Shown here: in pieces, positions 26,228-35,775 of the stretch | Numbering within the stretch: the first letter of the stretch is position 1 | Layout: the number at the start of each line of letters is the position of its first letter | Position numbers and translations under genes: made by a program | Assembly (NCBI RefSeq): GCF_025751575.1 | Contig: NZ_JAOWLA010000011.1 | Coordinates: 62,001 to 126,000, forward strand | Direction: 5' to 3' | Source: Albidovulum sediminicola | GTDB lineage: Bacteria; Pseudomonadota; Alphaproteobacteria; Rhodobacterales; Rhodobacteraceae | DNA: 64,000 bases | The notes under the pieces: model-generated | What the model was told of the DNA's origin: nothing | Seen by the model: the letters and a program-made list of their open reading frames with translations, nothing else | Database searches by the model: none

Positions 26228-27028
26228 ATGGCGCACGCGAAAAACCACGACTACCACATCCTGCAACCCTCCCTCCTGCCGTTCCTCGGCGCGGTCGGTG
26301 GTTTCATCATGCTTTTCGGCGCCGTCCTGTGGATGCATGCCGTCACGCCATTCATCTTCCTGATCGGCCTCGCGCTCGTGCTCTACGTCATGTTCGCCTG
26401 GTGGTCGAACGTGGTGCACGAGGCCCAGACCGGCGACCACACCCCGGTGGTCCGGATCGGGCTGCGCTACGGCTTCATCCTGTTCATCATGTCCGAGGTG
26501 ATGTTCTTCTCGGCCTGGTTCTGGACCTTCTTCAAGCATGCGCTTTACCCGATGGGGCCGGAAAGCCCGCTGGTCGATGGCGTCTGGCCCCCCGCGGGCA
26601 TCGAAACCTTCGACCCCTGGCATCTGCCGATCATCAACACGCTGATCCTGCTCTGCTCGGGCGCCGCGGCGACGTGGGCGCACCACGCCATCGCGCACGA
26701 CAACAACCGCAAGGACATGATCAACGGCCTCGCGCTGGCGGTGATCCTGGGCGTCTGTTTCACCTTCCTCCAGGCGTTCGAGTACAGCCACGCGGCCTTC
26801 GGCTTCGCCGGCAACATCTACGGCGCGTCCTTCTTCATGGCGACGGGCTTCCACGGCGTACACGTCATCATCGGCACGGTCTTCCTGCTGGTCTGCATGA
26901 TCCGGGCGATGAAGGGCCACTTCACCCCCGATCACCATGTCGGCTTCGAGGCCGCCGCCTGGTACTGGCACTTCGTCGACGTGGTGTGGCTGTTCCTCTT
27001 CGCCGCCGTCTACGTCTGGGGCCAGTAA
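26228..27028 (+). CDS. ctaE: Cytochrome c oxidase subunit III
   Basis: 266 residues with seven membrane helices. The first helices, [30 protein letters not shown] and the C-terminal [20 protein letters not shown] are standard subunit III signatures. It stabilises subunit I and prevents suicide inactivation. It ends in a strong terminator before surF1, so it is probably the last gene of the main oxidase transcript. Confidence 0.97.
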   Translation: MAHAKNHDYHILQPSLLPFLGAVGGFIMLFGAVLWMHAVTPFIFLIGLALVLYVMFAWWSNVVHEAQTGDHTPVVRIGLRYGFILFIMSEVMFFSAWFWTFFKHALYPMGPESPLVDGVWPPAGIETFDPWHLPIINTLILLCSGAAATWAHHAIAHDNNRKDMINGLALAVILGVCFTFLQAFEYSHAAFGFAGNIYGASFFMATGFHGVHVIIGTVFLLVCMIRAMKGHFTPDHHVGFEAAAWYWHFVDVVWLFLFAAVYVWGQ

Positions 27029-27056
27029 AACGCGGCCCCCGCGAGTGGACTGACAA

Positions 27057-27085
27057 GCGCGGGGGAGACCCCGCGCTTTCGTTTT
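27057..27085 (+). terminator. Intrinsic terminator between ctaE and surF1
   Basis: GCGCGGGG (27057-27064) and CCCCGCGC (27069-27076) form an 8-bp stem with loop GAGA, followed by TTTCGTTTT. An alternative arm CCCCCGCG at 27036-27043 can pair with CGCGGGGG at 27058-27065, so two mutually exclusive stems are possible. Confidence 0.8.
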
Positions 27086-27094
27086 GAGGTGATG

Positions 27095-27775
27095 ATGCGC
27101 CGCGTTCTCTTTCCCTTGATCCTGGGCCTTGGCGGCATCGCCATCCTGCTGTCCCTAGGGTTCTGGCAGCTTGGGCGGCTGGAGTGGAAAGAGGCGATGC
27201 TGACGGAGATTGCCGCCAAGATCGATGGTGCGCCCGTTGACATCGCAGCCCTGGGCCGCCCCGACCCGGTCACGCAGCTTTACCTTCCCGTGACCGCCAG
27301 CGGCCGCACGACGGGCCAAGAGGCGCTTGTGCTGTCGGGCAAGAAAAACGTCGGCGCGGGGTACGAGGTCATCGCCGTTTTCGAAACCGACAGCGGGCGC
27401 CGGGTGCTGATCGACAGGGGCTTTCTGTCCGAAGACGCGCGTGACGCTTCGCGGCCGCCCGTCGCCTTGACCGTATCGGGAAATCTGCACTGGCCGAACG
27501 AGGCCGACGCCTACACGCCGCCGCCCGATGCCGCGACCGGTCTCTGGTTCGCGCGCGATGTGGGCGCGATGGCCAAAAGCCTGGGAACCGAGCCGCTCAT
27601 GATCGTCCTGCGCACGGCAGAGGGGGACGCCCAGGGGATCGAGCCGCGGCCGGTCGATACCTCCGGCATTCCCAACGACCACATGAACTACGCAATCACC
27701 TGGTTTTCGCTGGCTTGCGTCTGGGCGGGGATGACACTCTACCTGCTCTGGCGTATCAGGCGGAGAACGATCTGA
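27095..27775 (+). CDS. SURF1-family oxidase assembly protein
   Basis: 226 residues. Membrane helices at both ends (FPLILGLGGIAILLSLGFWQL and TWFSLACVWAGMTLYLLW) enclose a periplasmic domain with VLIDRGFLS and VDTSGIPNDHMNYAITWF, the SURF1 signatures. It helps deliver heme a to subunit I. Three consecutive in-frame starts (GTG 27089, ATG 27092, ATG 27095) exist; GAGG at 27086-27089 best fits 27095. The gene starts only ten bases after the T-run of the terminator, so it depends on read-through or a promoter within ctaE. Confidence 0.9.
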   Translation: MRRVLFPLILGLGGIAILLSLGFWQLGRLEWKEAMLTEIAAKIDGAPVDIAALGRPDPVTQLYLPVTASGRTTGQEALVLSGKKNVGAGYEVIAVFETDSGRRVLIDRGFLSEDARDASRPPVALTVSGNLHWPNEADAYTPPPDAATGLWFARDVGAMAKSLGTEPLMIVLRTAEGDAQGIEPRPVDTSGIPNDHMNYAITWFSLACVWAGMTLYLLWRIRRRTI

Positions 27776-27785
27776 GGACGGAAGA

Positions 27786-29174
27786 ATGCGCTACGTATCC
27801 ACGAGGGGTCAGGCCCCGATCCTGAGTTTTGGCGAGGCGATGCTGACGGGCCTGGCCCGCGACGGCGGGCTCTATGTGCCCGAGACCATCCCGACGCTCG
27901 ACAAGGATGCGATCGCCGCGCTCGCGGGCCTGTCCTATGAGGATGCCGCCTTCCGCGTCATGCGCCCCTTCGTCGGCGATGCCTTCTCCGACGACGAGTT
28001 CCGCAGCGCCATCGCCAAGGCCTATGCCGGGTTCGGGCATGCCGCCCGTGCGCCGCTGGTTCAACTCGCCCCCAACCATTTCCTGCTGGAACTGTTCCAC
28101 GGCCCGACGCTCGCCTTCAAGGACTTCGCGATGCAGCTGATCGGCCAGCTTTTCCAGATCGCGCTTCAGCGCGACGGGCGGCGGGTGACGATCGTGGGGG
28201 CGACCTCGGGCGACACCGGGTCGGCGGCGATCGAGGCGTTCCGCGGCCTCGACAACGTCGATGTGTTCATCCTCTTCCCGCATGGCCGCGTGAGCGAGGT
28301 TCAGCGCCGCCAGATGACGACCCCGTCCGAGGGCAACGTGCACGCGCTGGCGCTTGACGGAACCTTCGACGACTGCCAGTCGCGGCTCAAGGACATGTTC
28401 AACCATTTCGAGTTCCGCGATGCGGTCGGGCTTGCCGGCGTGAACTCCATCAACTGGGCGCGGGTCCTGGCGCAGGTGGTCTATTACTTCACCTCGGCCG
28501 TGTCGCTGGGCGCCCCGCACCGCAAGGTCAGCTTCACCGTTCCCACCGGCAACTTCGGCGACATCTTCGCGGGCTACATCGCCAAGCGCATGGGCCTGCC
28601 CATCGAGAAGCTGGTGATCGCCACCAACCAGAACGACATCCTGCACCGCTGCCTGACCACCGGGCGCTACGAGATGGGCGGCGTGAAGCCCTCGATCTCG
28701 CCCTCGATGGATATCGAGATCTCCTCGAATTTCGAACGCGCGCTGTTCGAGGCCTACGGGCGCGACGGCGGCGCGGTCGCGCAGTTGATGGACGAGATGA
28801 AGGCCAAGGGCGGCTTCGCCGTCAGCCAGGGCGCGATGGAATGGCTTGGGGAGACCTTCGCCTCCGGCCGCGTCTCCGAGGATGAGACCCGCGCCTCGAT
28901 CGCAGATGAGCGCGCGGCTTCGGGCGAGCTTCTTTGCCCCCATTCCGCCGTCGGCGTGAAGGTCGCGAAGGATCACCTGGGCGCGGTTCCGATGGTCACA
29001 CTCGCGACCGCCCACCCCGCCAAGTTCCCCGACGCGGTCGAAGCCGCGACCGGCATCCGCCCTGGCCTGCCCCCGCGCATGGCTGATCTGTTCGACCGGG
29101 CAGAGCGCGTCACACGGGTTCCCAACGATCTCGCGGCCCTTGAGGCCATCGTTCACGAAAGGCGCGCCCGGTGA
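27786..29174 (+). CDS. thrC: Threonine synthase
   Basis: 462 residues. MRYVSTRGQAP and GLARDGGLYVPETIP are typical of the long (class I) threonine synthases. Lys112 in HGPTLAFKDFAMQL binds PLP; GATSGDTGSAAIEAF is the phosphate-binding loop; TVPTGNFGDIFAGY is conserved. It converts O-phosphohomoserine to threonine. The gene lies 10 bases after surF1 and overlaps the M16 peptidase gene by 4. Confidence 0.97.
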   Translation: MRYVSTRGQAPILSFGEAMLTGLARDGGLYVPETIPTLDKDAIAALAGLSYEDAAFRVMRPFVGDAFSDDEFRSAIAKAYAGFGHAARAPLVQLAPNHFLLELFHGPTLAFKDFAMQLIGQLFQIALQRDGRRVTIVGATSGDTGSAAIEAFRGLDNVDVFILFPHGRVSEVQRRQMTTPSEGNVHALALDGTFDDCQSRLKDMFNHFEFRDAVGLAGVNSINWARVLAQVVYYFTSAVSLGAPHRKVSFTVPTGNFGDIFAGYIAKRMGLPIEKLVIATNQNDILHRCLTTGRYEMGGVKPSISPSMDIEISSNFERALFEAYGRDGGAVAQLMDEMKAKGGFAVSQGAMEWLGETFASGRVSEDETRASIADERAASGELLCPHSAVGVKVAKDHLGAVPMVTLATAHPAKFPDAVEAATGIRPGLPPRMADLFDRAERVTRVPNDLAALEAIVHERRAR

Positions 29175-30430
29175 ACACCAATCTGACAACGCTGCCCAAC
29201 GGATTGAGGATCGTCACCGAGCGCATGCCCGGACTGGGCTCCGCCGCCGTCGGGCTCTGGATCAACGCGGGCGGACGGCACGAGCGCGCGGACCAGAACG
29301 GCATTGCGCATTTCCTCGAACACATGGCCTTCAAGGGCACGCCCACCCGCAGCGCGCTGAAGATCGCCGAAGAGATCGAGGATGTCGGCGGCTATATAAA
29401 CGCCTATACCTCGCGCGAGATGACGGCCTACTACGCCCGCGTGCTGGAGGCCGACGTGCCGCTGGCGCTGGACGTGATCTCCGATATCGTGCTCAATCCC
29501 CTCTTCGAGGAGAAGGAGATCGAGGTCGAGCGCCACGTGATCCTTCAGGAGATTGGCCAGGCGCTGGATACGCCCGACGACATCATCTTCGACTGGCTGC
29601 AAGAGGCGGCGTTCCCGGACCAGGCGATGGGCCGCACGATCCTTGGCCCGGCCGAACGGGTTTCGGCCTTTGGCAAGACGGACCTGCGCCGCTTCGTGGC
29701 GGAGCACTATGGCCCCGACCGCATGATCCTGGCCGCTGCGGGCGCTGTCGATCACGACCAGATAGTGAAGCTCGCCGAAGCGACCTTCGGCCACTTGCGG
29801 CCCGTGGGCGAGCCTGCGCCCGAACCCGCGCGCTGGCAGGGCGCGGAGCGGCGCGAGGAAAAGGACCTGGAGCAGGTCCATTTCGCCATGGGCTTCGCAG
29901 GCCCCGGCTACCGCCATCCCGACCTCTACACAGCCCAGATCTACTCGACCGCTATGGGCGGGGGCATGTCCTCGCGCCTGTTCCAGAAGATCCGGGAGGA
30001 ACGCGGCCTGTGCTACTCGATCTATGCGCAGGCGGGCAGCTACGACGAAACCGGCATGATCACGATCTATGCCGGAACCTCGGCAGCCGAGATCGGCGAG
30101 CTTTGCCATCTGACCATGGACGAGTTGAAGCGCGCCACCGAGGACATGACCGAGGCGGAGGTCGCCCGCGCCCGCGCCCAGCTCAAGGCGGGGCTGGTGA
30201 TGGGCCTCGAAAGCCCGACCTCGCGTACGGAACGGCTGGCCCGCTACACCGCGATCTGGGGGCGCGTCCCGCGTCTGGAGGAAACCGTCGAGAAGATCGA
30301 GGCCGTGACCACCGCGGGCGTCCGCGACTTCGCGGCCCGGATGGTGGAAGGAACGGCGGCCCTTGCCCTTTACGGCCCCGTCACAGGAGCACCGCACCTT
30401 GAGCGGTTGCGCGAAAGGCTCGCGGCCTGA
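29171..30430 (+). CDS. M16 family zinc peptidase (mitochondrial processing peptidase type)
   Basis: 419 residues. The inverted zinc motif HFLEH has His47, Glu50 and His51, followed by the third ligand region EKEIEVERHVILQEI. GGYINAYTSREMTAYYARVL and SSRLFQKIREERGLCYSIY are signatures of the PqqL/MPP-beta group. It is a cytoplasmic or periplasmic peptidase of broad role; no signal peptide is visible. The GTG start overlaps thrC; order thrC-M16-GNAT is common in Rhodobacterales. Confidence 0.93.
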   Translation: MNTNLTTLPNGLRIVTERMPGLGSAAVGLWINAGGRHERADQNGIAHFLEHMAFKGTPTRSALKIAEEIEDVGGYINAYTSREMTAYYARVLEADVPLALDVISDIVLNPLFEEKEIEVERHVILQEIGQALDTPDDIIFDWLQEAAFPDQAMGRTILGPAERVSAFGKTDLRRFVAEHYGPDRMILAAAGAVDHDQIVKLAEATFGHLRPVGEPAPEPARWQGAERREEKDLEQVHFAMGFAGPGYRHPDLYTAQIYSTAMGGGMSSRLFQKIREERGLCYSIYAQAGSYDETGMITIYAGTSAAEIGELCHLTMDELKRATEDMTEAEVARARAQLKAGLVMGLESPTSRTERLARYTAIWGRVPRLEETVEKIEAVTTAGVRDFAARMVEGTAALALYGPVTGAPHLERLRERLAA

Positions 30431-31014
30431 TGCTGATGCGGCGCCGGAAGGTCCGGATCGAGACGGAGCGGATGACGCTTCGCCTGCCCGCCCATTCCGA
30501 CTACCGCGCCTGGGCCTCGTTGCGAAGCGACAGCCGCGAATTCCTGGTTCCGTGGGAGCCGACCTGGTCCTCCGACCATCTGACGCGCCGCGCCTTCACC
30601 AACCGCGTCTACTGGGCCTCCCGCGCCGCAGGGGGCGGGACGGCGCTCCCCGTCTTCCTGATCCGGCGCCACGATGACATGCTCCTTGGCGCGCTGACGC
30701 TCGACAACATCCGCCGCGGGCCGGCACAGGCCGGAACGATGGGCTACTGGATCGGCGCGCCCTATGCCCGCCAGGGCTACATGCGCGAGGCGATCCGCGC
30801 GATGGTGCACCACGCCTTCACCGAACTCGACCTCAGCCGGATCGAGGCAGCCTGCCTTCCCGAAAACGCGGCCTCGCGCGGCGTTCTGGAGAAGTCGGGG
30901 TTCAAGTACGAAGGGGTGGCGCAAAGCTACCTTCAGATCAACGGACGCTGGCGCAACCACGTCCTTTACGCCAACCTTAGGGCCGACCGGCGGGGGCGGA
31001 CGGACATCGGCTGA
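30430..31014 (+). CDS. GNAT acetyltransferase, RimJ/RimL type
   Basis: 194 residues. The RimJ-like acetyl-CoA site is recognisable: LTLDNIRRGPAQAGTMGYWIGAPYARQGYM, then MVHHAFTELDLSRIEAACLPENAASRGVLEKSGF in two pieces around residues 127-165. Proteins of this group acetylate N termini of ribosomal proteins or small molecules; substrate is unknown here. Its start overlaps the M16 stop by one base (TGATG). Confidence 0.88.
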   Translation: MLMRRRKVRIETERMTLRLPAHSDYRAWASLRSDSREFLVPWEPTWSSDHLTRRAFTNRVYWASRAAGGGTALPVFLIRRHDDMLLGALTLDNIRRGPAQAGTMGYWIGAPYARQGYMREAIRAMVHHAFTELDLSRIEAACLPENAASRGVLEKSGFKYEGVAQSYLQINGRWRNHVLYANLRADRRGRTDIG

Positions 31015-31066
31015 AGGGCCGTTCCCGCGACGCGCCGGGATTAGCGCTTGCCGAAGCCGGGGCGCC

Positions 31067-32503
31067 ATGCTTCACCCTGTTGTCATGCTCAATCCCGCCG
31101 ACGACGCCTTTGCCCAAGCCCTGTCCGCCGTCCTTCCCGAAGGCACGGTCACGCGCGCACCGGACCACTATCTTGAGGAGCCCCGGCGCAAGGCCGCAAC
31201 ACCCGCCGCCCTGCTCGCCCGCCCCCGGTCGATAGATGAGGTCGCCCGGATCGTCCGGACCTGCACCGAGGCGCGGGTGGGTATTGTCCCCTGGGGCGGC
31301 GGCACCGGCCTGGTTCAGGGGCAGGTCAAGCCCGAGGGCCCGGCGCCACTGATCCTGTCGCTGGAACGCATGGCCCGCGTCCGCGCCCTCCACGCCGAGG
31401 AAAACGTGATCGTCGTCGAAGCCGGTGCGACCCTGGCCGAGGTTCGCACGGCGGCGGAGGCGGCTGGCCGGCTCTTTCCGCTTTCGCTTGCCTCGGAAGG
31501 CACCGCGCGCATCGGCGGCAACCTGTCCACCAACGCCGGCGGGGTCAACGTCCTGCGCTACGGCAACGCCCGTGACCTATGCTTGGGGCTGGAGGCAGTG
31601 TTGCCCGACGGTTCGGTCCTGAACGGTCTGACGCGCCTGCGCAAGGACAACACGGGTTACGCGCTGAAGGACCTGCTCATCGGCGCAGAAGGGACGCTGG
31701 GCATCATCACCGCCGCCGCGCTCAAGCTCTTCCCGCGCCCAGCCGGGGTGGGCACGGCCTTCTTTACCGTCACCGGCCCCGGCGCGGCGCTGGCGCTTCT
31801 GGCCCGCGCCCAGGCGCTCACCTTCGGCGGCGTCACCAGTTTCGAGCTGATCCACCGCCAGGGCCTGCTCTTCCTCGACGAGTGCCTTCCCGACCTGCGC
31901 CAGCCCTTCGCCGACCGCCCGGAGTGGAGCGTGCTGGCCGAAATCGGCCTTCCCGAAGGGCCCGCCCCCGAAGACATCCTTGCGACCCTTTTCGAGGCGT
32001 CGCTTTCGGACGGCCTCGTGACCGACGGCGTCATCGCGGCCTCGCTGACGCAGCGGCAAGCCTTCTGGACGCTGCGGGAATCGCTGCCGGAGGCCAACCG
32101 GCGGATCGGGGCGGTGTCGTCGCACGACATCTCCCTGCCCCTGTCCGAGATCGAGGGTTTCGTGGCGGAGGCCCCGGCCCGCATTGCGGCAATCGCCGAT
32201 CTGCGCATCAACTGCTTCGGCCATCTGGGCGACGGCAACCTGCATTACAACGTCTTCCCGCCCAAGGGCGGCGAGGCGCGCGCGTTCAGGCACCTTGCCC
32301 CCGCGGTCATGGACTGTGTTCACGCGATGGTCGCCGCCCGCGGCGGATCGATCAGCGCCGAACACGGGATCGGACGGTTGAAGGTCGCCGACCTCGAACG
32401 CTACGGCGACCCCACGAAGCTTGCGGCCATGCGCGCGATCAAGGCGGCGCTCGACCCGCTGGGCATCATGAATCCCGGCGCCGTGCTGCGGCAGGCGGAT
32501 TAA
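31067..32503 (+). CDS. FAD-binding oxidoreductase, GlcD/D-2-hydroxyacid dehydrogenase type
   Basis: 478 residues. The FAD_binding_4 domain has PWGGGTGLVQGQ, VEAGATLAEV and LASEGTARIGGNLSTNAGG. The C-terminal FAD-oxidase domain has CFGHLGDGNLHYNVFPP and the metal/substrate signature SAEHGIGRLKVADL, then DPLGIMNPGAVL. Such enzymes oxidise D-lactate, glycolate or D-2-hydroxyglutarate and pass electrons to a quinone, ETF or cytochrome. Start ATG 31067 follows GGGGCG; a second Met at 31085 lacks any Shine-Dalgarno. Confidence 0.88.
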   Translation: MLHPVVMLNPADDAFAQALSAVLPEGTVTRAPDHYLEEPRRKAATPAALLARPRSIDEVARIVRTCTEARVGIVPWGGGTGLVQGQVKPEGPAPLILSLERMARVRALHAEENVIVVEAGATLAEVRTAAEAAGRLFPLSLASEGTARIGGNLSTNAGGVNVLRYGNARDLCLGLEAVLPDGSVLNGLTRLRKDNTGYALKDLLIGAEGTLGIITAAALKLFPRPAGVGTAFFTVTGPGAALALLARAQALTFGGVTSFELIHRQGLLFLDECLPDLRQPFADRPEWSVLAEIGLPEGPAPEDILATLFEASLSDGLVTDGVIAASLTQRQAFWTLRESLPEANRRIGAVSSHDISLPLSEIEGFVAEAPARIAAIADLRINCFGHLGDGNLHYNVFPPKGGEARAFRHLAPAVMDCVHAMVAARGGSISAEHGIGRLKVADLERYGDPTKLAAMRAIKAALDPLGIMNPGAVLRQAD

Positions 32504-32547
32504 CCCCGCCGGCTGGAGAACCGGCGGGGTCCGCGGGGAAACCCCGC
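32504..32547 (+). terminator. Tandem hairpins after the FAD oxidase gene
   Basis: CCCCGCCGG (32504-32512) pairs with CCGGCGGGG (32521-32529), directly after the stop codon; a second stem GCGGGG-AAA-CCCCGC region follows at 32533-32547. No T-run is present, so these may act as 3' end stabilisers or as a bidirectional terminator between converging transcripts (apt reads in from the right). Confidence 0.5.
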
Positions 32548-32553
32548 CTGCAA

Positions 32554-32581
32554 GGAGCGAAAGGCCGGCATCGAACCGGCC
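32554..32581 (-). other. tRNA T-arm-like hairpin, possible tRNA remnant
   Basis: On the minus strand GGCCGG-TTCGATG-CCGGCC resembles a T stem-loop and is followed by CTTTCGCTCC, which looks like a 3' acceptor strand. No CCA and no matching D or anticodon arms are seen in the next 80 bases, so it is not a working tRNA. It may be a tRNA 3' fragment or a coincidental hairpin. Confidence 0.25.
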
Positions 32582-32648
32582 GCCGCGATCCTTGCGCGCA
32601 TTTCCCCAACAAGCCCTTAACGCGGCCAAAAAAATCGACCCTGCGGCC

Positions 32649-33182
32649 TCAGGCGCCCTCGAACTCGCACAGGACATGGACGTTCATGCCCAGCTTCTCA
32701 AGAAGCGCCCTCCCGCCCAGCTCGGGCAGATCGACGACGAAGGCGCAACCGATGACCTCGGCGCCCAGCCGTTCGCAAAGCTTGATCCCGGCCTCGCAGG
32801 TCCCGCCGGTGGCCAGAAGGTCGTCAACGATCAGAACCCTTTCGCCCGCCATCAGGGCATCCTCGTGGATCTCCATGATCGCCTCGCCGTATTCGAGCTT
32901 GTAGGCCTGGCTGACCGTCTGGCCCGGCAGCTTGCCCTTCTTGCGGATCGGCACGAAGCCCCTTGTCAGCTGATGCGCGATGGCCCCGCCGAGGATGAAG
33001 CCCCGCGCCTCAAGCCCCACGACCTTGTCGATCCGCTCGCCCGCGTAGGGGTGCAGAAGCTGGTCGATCGCCATGCGGAACCCGCGCGCGTCGGCAAAAA
33101 GCGTGGTCACATCGCGGAACATGATCCCCTCGTGCGGGAAGTCGGCGATGGTGCGGATATAGTCCTTGACGGTCTGCTTCAT
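32649..33182 (-). CDS. apt: Adenine phosphoribosyltransferase
   Basis: 177 residues from ATG 33182 with GGAGG about 5 bases upstream. [20 protein letters not shown] is the Apt N terminus, [26 protein letters not shown] the adenine site, and [13 protein letters not shown] the PRPP loop. It converts adenine and PRPP to AMP. It lies on the same strand as mtnP, whose product releases adenine, with a dead gene between them. Confidence 0.96.
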   Translation of the reverse strand: MKQTVKDYIRTIADFPHEGIMFRDVTTLFADARGFRMAIDQLLHPYAGERIDKVVGLEARGFILGGAIAHQLTRGFVPIRKKGKLPGQTVSQAYKLEYGEAIMEIHEDALMAGERVLIVDDLLATGGTCEAGIKLCERLGAEVIGCAFVVDLPELGGRALLEKLGMNVHVLCEFEGA

Positions 33183-33250
33183 GGGGCCTCCGGAGGGTCG
33201 CGCGCCGCTTCTGGTAGCACGGGTCGCGGCGCCCGCGAAGGGGCCGATCG

Positions 33251-34680
33251 CTAGTCCCGCCGGATGATCCCGGTGATCGCCGCCGCGCCGAGCGCCGTGA
33301 CAATCCACCCGGCCGAGGAGAGAACCCATCGCGCCCACCAGAGGACACGCCCCCAAGCGCCGCGATTGGTGGAGGGCGCCCATGCCGTCGTCTGCCCAAG
33401 CGTCAGGATCGGGACGACCACATCGAAGCCGTAGGCATAGCGGTTGAACGTCTCCCAATCCTGACCCGGCGCGCCGCCGGCGGACTAGGTCACCGCGGGG
33501 TTCACGACCGCCGGATCGTCTGCCAGCCCCATCCATCCATCCGAGACGAGCATCACATCGGAGTTGGGGGCAAAGCTGCCCTCGTTCCACGCCCGGCTGG
33601 CAATAAAGGTTGCGAGCAGAAGCAGCAGGGTCAGCACCACAAGGCTTCGCCCCGGCGCGCGGCCGTAGCCCACCGTGAATCGCAGCAGGATATCCCAGAA
33701 CCACAGCACCCCATTGCGCAGGTCTGCCCAGACACTTGTGAAGGCAGCGCCCACCGAGCCGTCCGGGGTAATTCGGCCACGCGCCCTGGCATCCTGACGC
33801 ATCAACTGCTCCTGCCGCATACCTACAACCCGCGCCGCGCGCTCATGGCCCATTTCACGGTAGACCTTGGCAAGTTGGGCGTAGGGTTGGGGCAGAAACT
33901 CACCTTCCCAATGATCGCCCTTGGAGAGCCATTCGAGGTGCTTGGCGACATCGGTGAAGCCTGCAATCTTGTCGTAGATGAAGCCGTCGAGGATTAGCCG
34001 ACCCGGATCTGGCCAACTTTCTGAGTCATCAACGAGGTCGTCGACACGAGCACTCTCCAATCTAATTAACCCTAACGAAACCTTCACCTCTCGCCAGAAG
34101 AAGCCCTGTTCGACCCGCAGCCTTTCTGCGCTCAGCGCATCCCCTTCAGCGTTCTCGAAATCCCCCCCTCGCAACTAAGCTGCCCACCGATCTTCGCGCG
34201 GGCAAGGCTCACCTCACCTGTGGAATGAAAGCCCTTGCGTAGACGGACCGAGCCCGTGATCTCGGCACCTTCGATATTCAGACCGGATAGCTTGCTTCCC
34301 TGAAGGTTGAGCATCTGAAACCGGGCCTGAGGTGCCGTGAGTTCCTTTTCAAAGGCGCAGTTTACAAACCCTCTCAGGCCGACCGCCGTCGTGGAGCGCA
34401 GGTCCAGCCTATCGCGGACATAGGCACCGCTTAGCATTACCCCGCTTTCATCCACCCGGCAATCATCGCTGCCGCCCAGGATCAGGAAGCGCAGCAAGTC
34501 CGCGCGGATGGTGCGGTCGGGGTCCGGGCCCTCTGGCCGTTTTCCGTCACCAAGGGTGCAAGGCACGCCCCGCCGGCAGCACTCGATCAGGTCGCGTTCG
34601 GGATCGGTCAGGGCCTCGTCGCCCTTCAGCGCCTTCCATTCCTTCAATGTGCTGTAGCGCGTCAAGAATGCCTCCGTCAA
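33251..34680 (-). pseudogene. Broken gene for a beta-helix-like/membrane protein (frameshift plus amber stop)
   Basis: Three collinear pieces on the minus strand form one protein of about 480 residues. Piece 1 (34680 or TTG 34665, to about 34165) has repeated short units typical of a pentapeptide or beta-helix fold (SGVMLSGAYVRDRLDLRSTT, LQGSKLSGLNIEGAEITG). It shifts frame at a run of seven C (plus strand 34162-34168), where eight would keep the frame (CEGG then DFENAEG). Piece 2 (to 33485) contains a membrane helix ([19 protein letters not shown]). It ends at an in-frame TAG (33485-33487). Piece 3 resumes directly ([20 protein letters not shown]) and ends at TAG 33251. Base composition near 33980-34100 is lower in GC than its neighbours, suggesting acquired DNA. 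Function unknown. Confidence 0.85.
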
Positions 34681-34725
34681 ATGCCGGAATCTTGGCCGAA
34701 GGCGGGCGGTCGCGCAAGCCGGGCG

Positions 34726-35604
34726 TCAGGCGCCCAGCACACGCCCCGCCACGGCGTCGAGCCGGGCCACCAGGGCCGCGTCGCGCTTGTTCGGTGCGGT
34801 CATGATCGCGTGCTCCAGCGCCCGGTCGCAGCCGCAGGGGCAGGCCGCGGGGCGGTCGCCGAGATGCGCGGGCAGGCGGGCGACCAGGGTGCGGGCGTTG
34901 GCAGAGTTCTGCGTCAGCGTGCGGATCACGGCGGCCACATCGACCGCGTCATGGCCGGGGTGCCAGCAGTCGTAGTCGGTGACCATCGCGACCGAGGCAT
35001 AGCAAAGCTCCGCCTCGCGGGCGAGCTTGGCCTCGGGCATGCCGGTCATGCCGATCACGTCGGCGCCCCAGACCTCCCGGTACAGGCGGCTTTCGGCGAG
35101 GGTGGAGAACTGCGGCCCCTCCATCGCCAGGTAGGTGCCGCCCCGGTGGACCCGGACACCGGCGGCGGTGCCCGCCTGTGCCGCGGCCTCCGAGAGCCGT
35201 GCGCAGGTCGGGTGGGAAAAGGCCACATGCGCCACGCAGCCGGTGCCGAAGAAGGACTTCGCCCGCGCGAAGGTGCGGTCGATATACTGGTCCACGACCA
35301 CGAAGTCCCCCGGCGCCATCTCCTCCCGGAACGACCCGCAGGCGGAAACGGCGAGGACATCGGTCACGCCAAGGCGTTTGAGCGCATCGATGTTGGCCCG
35401 GAACGGAACCTCGGAGGGGGCATGGACATGGCCGCGCCCGTGACGCGGCAGGAAGGCCATGGCGATCCCGTCCAGGAGGCCCGTCAGGATCGCGTCCGAA
35501 GGCGCCCCCCAGGGCGTGTCGACGTGCCGCCATTCGGCATCGGCCAGCCCCTCGATCTGATAGACGCCCGAGCCGCCGATGACCCCGATCATGGGTTGCG
35601 CCAT
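34726..35604 (-). CDS. mtnP: S-methyl-5'-thioadenosine phosphorylase
   Basis: 292 residues from ATG 35604, preceded by AAGGAGGG. IGVIGGSGVYQIEGL is the PNP/MTAP N terminus, FLPRHGRGHVHAPSEVPFRA the phosphate and sugar site, MEGPQFSTLAESRLYR and GMTGMPEAKLAREAELCYAS the MTAP signatures. It phosphorolyses methylthioadenosine from polyamine and homoserine-lactone synthesis, giving adenine for Apt. Same strand as apt, 1.5 kb upstream. Confidence 0.94.
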   Translation of the reverse strand: MAQPMIGVIGGSGVYQIEGLADAEWRHVDTPWGAPSDAILTGLLDGIAMAFLPRHGRGHVHAPSEVPFRANIDALKRLGVTDVLAVSACGSFREEMAPGDFVVVDQYIDRTFARAKSFFGTGCVAHVAFSHPTCARLSEAAAQAGTAAGVRVHRGGTYLAMEGPQFSTLAESRLYREVWGADVIGMTGMPEAKLAREAELCYASVAMVTDYDCWHPGHDAVDVAAVIRTLTQNSANARTLVARLPAHLGDRPAACPCGCDRALEHAIMTAPNKRDAALVARLDAVAGRVLGA

Positions 35605-35775
35605 CCGTTCCCTCCTTGGTTGCGGCGACCACGCTAAGCGCATCTGATAGGAGACAAAAGGAGGAAATCCGGTCCGGTTTGCGAAGAAATCGGGTCATCT
35701 TATGCGCACCGTCATGCAAGGATAACCGTGCGGCGGGGTAGGCTTAGGACGCGTTTGGACGGCAGCGGGGTGGTC

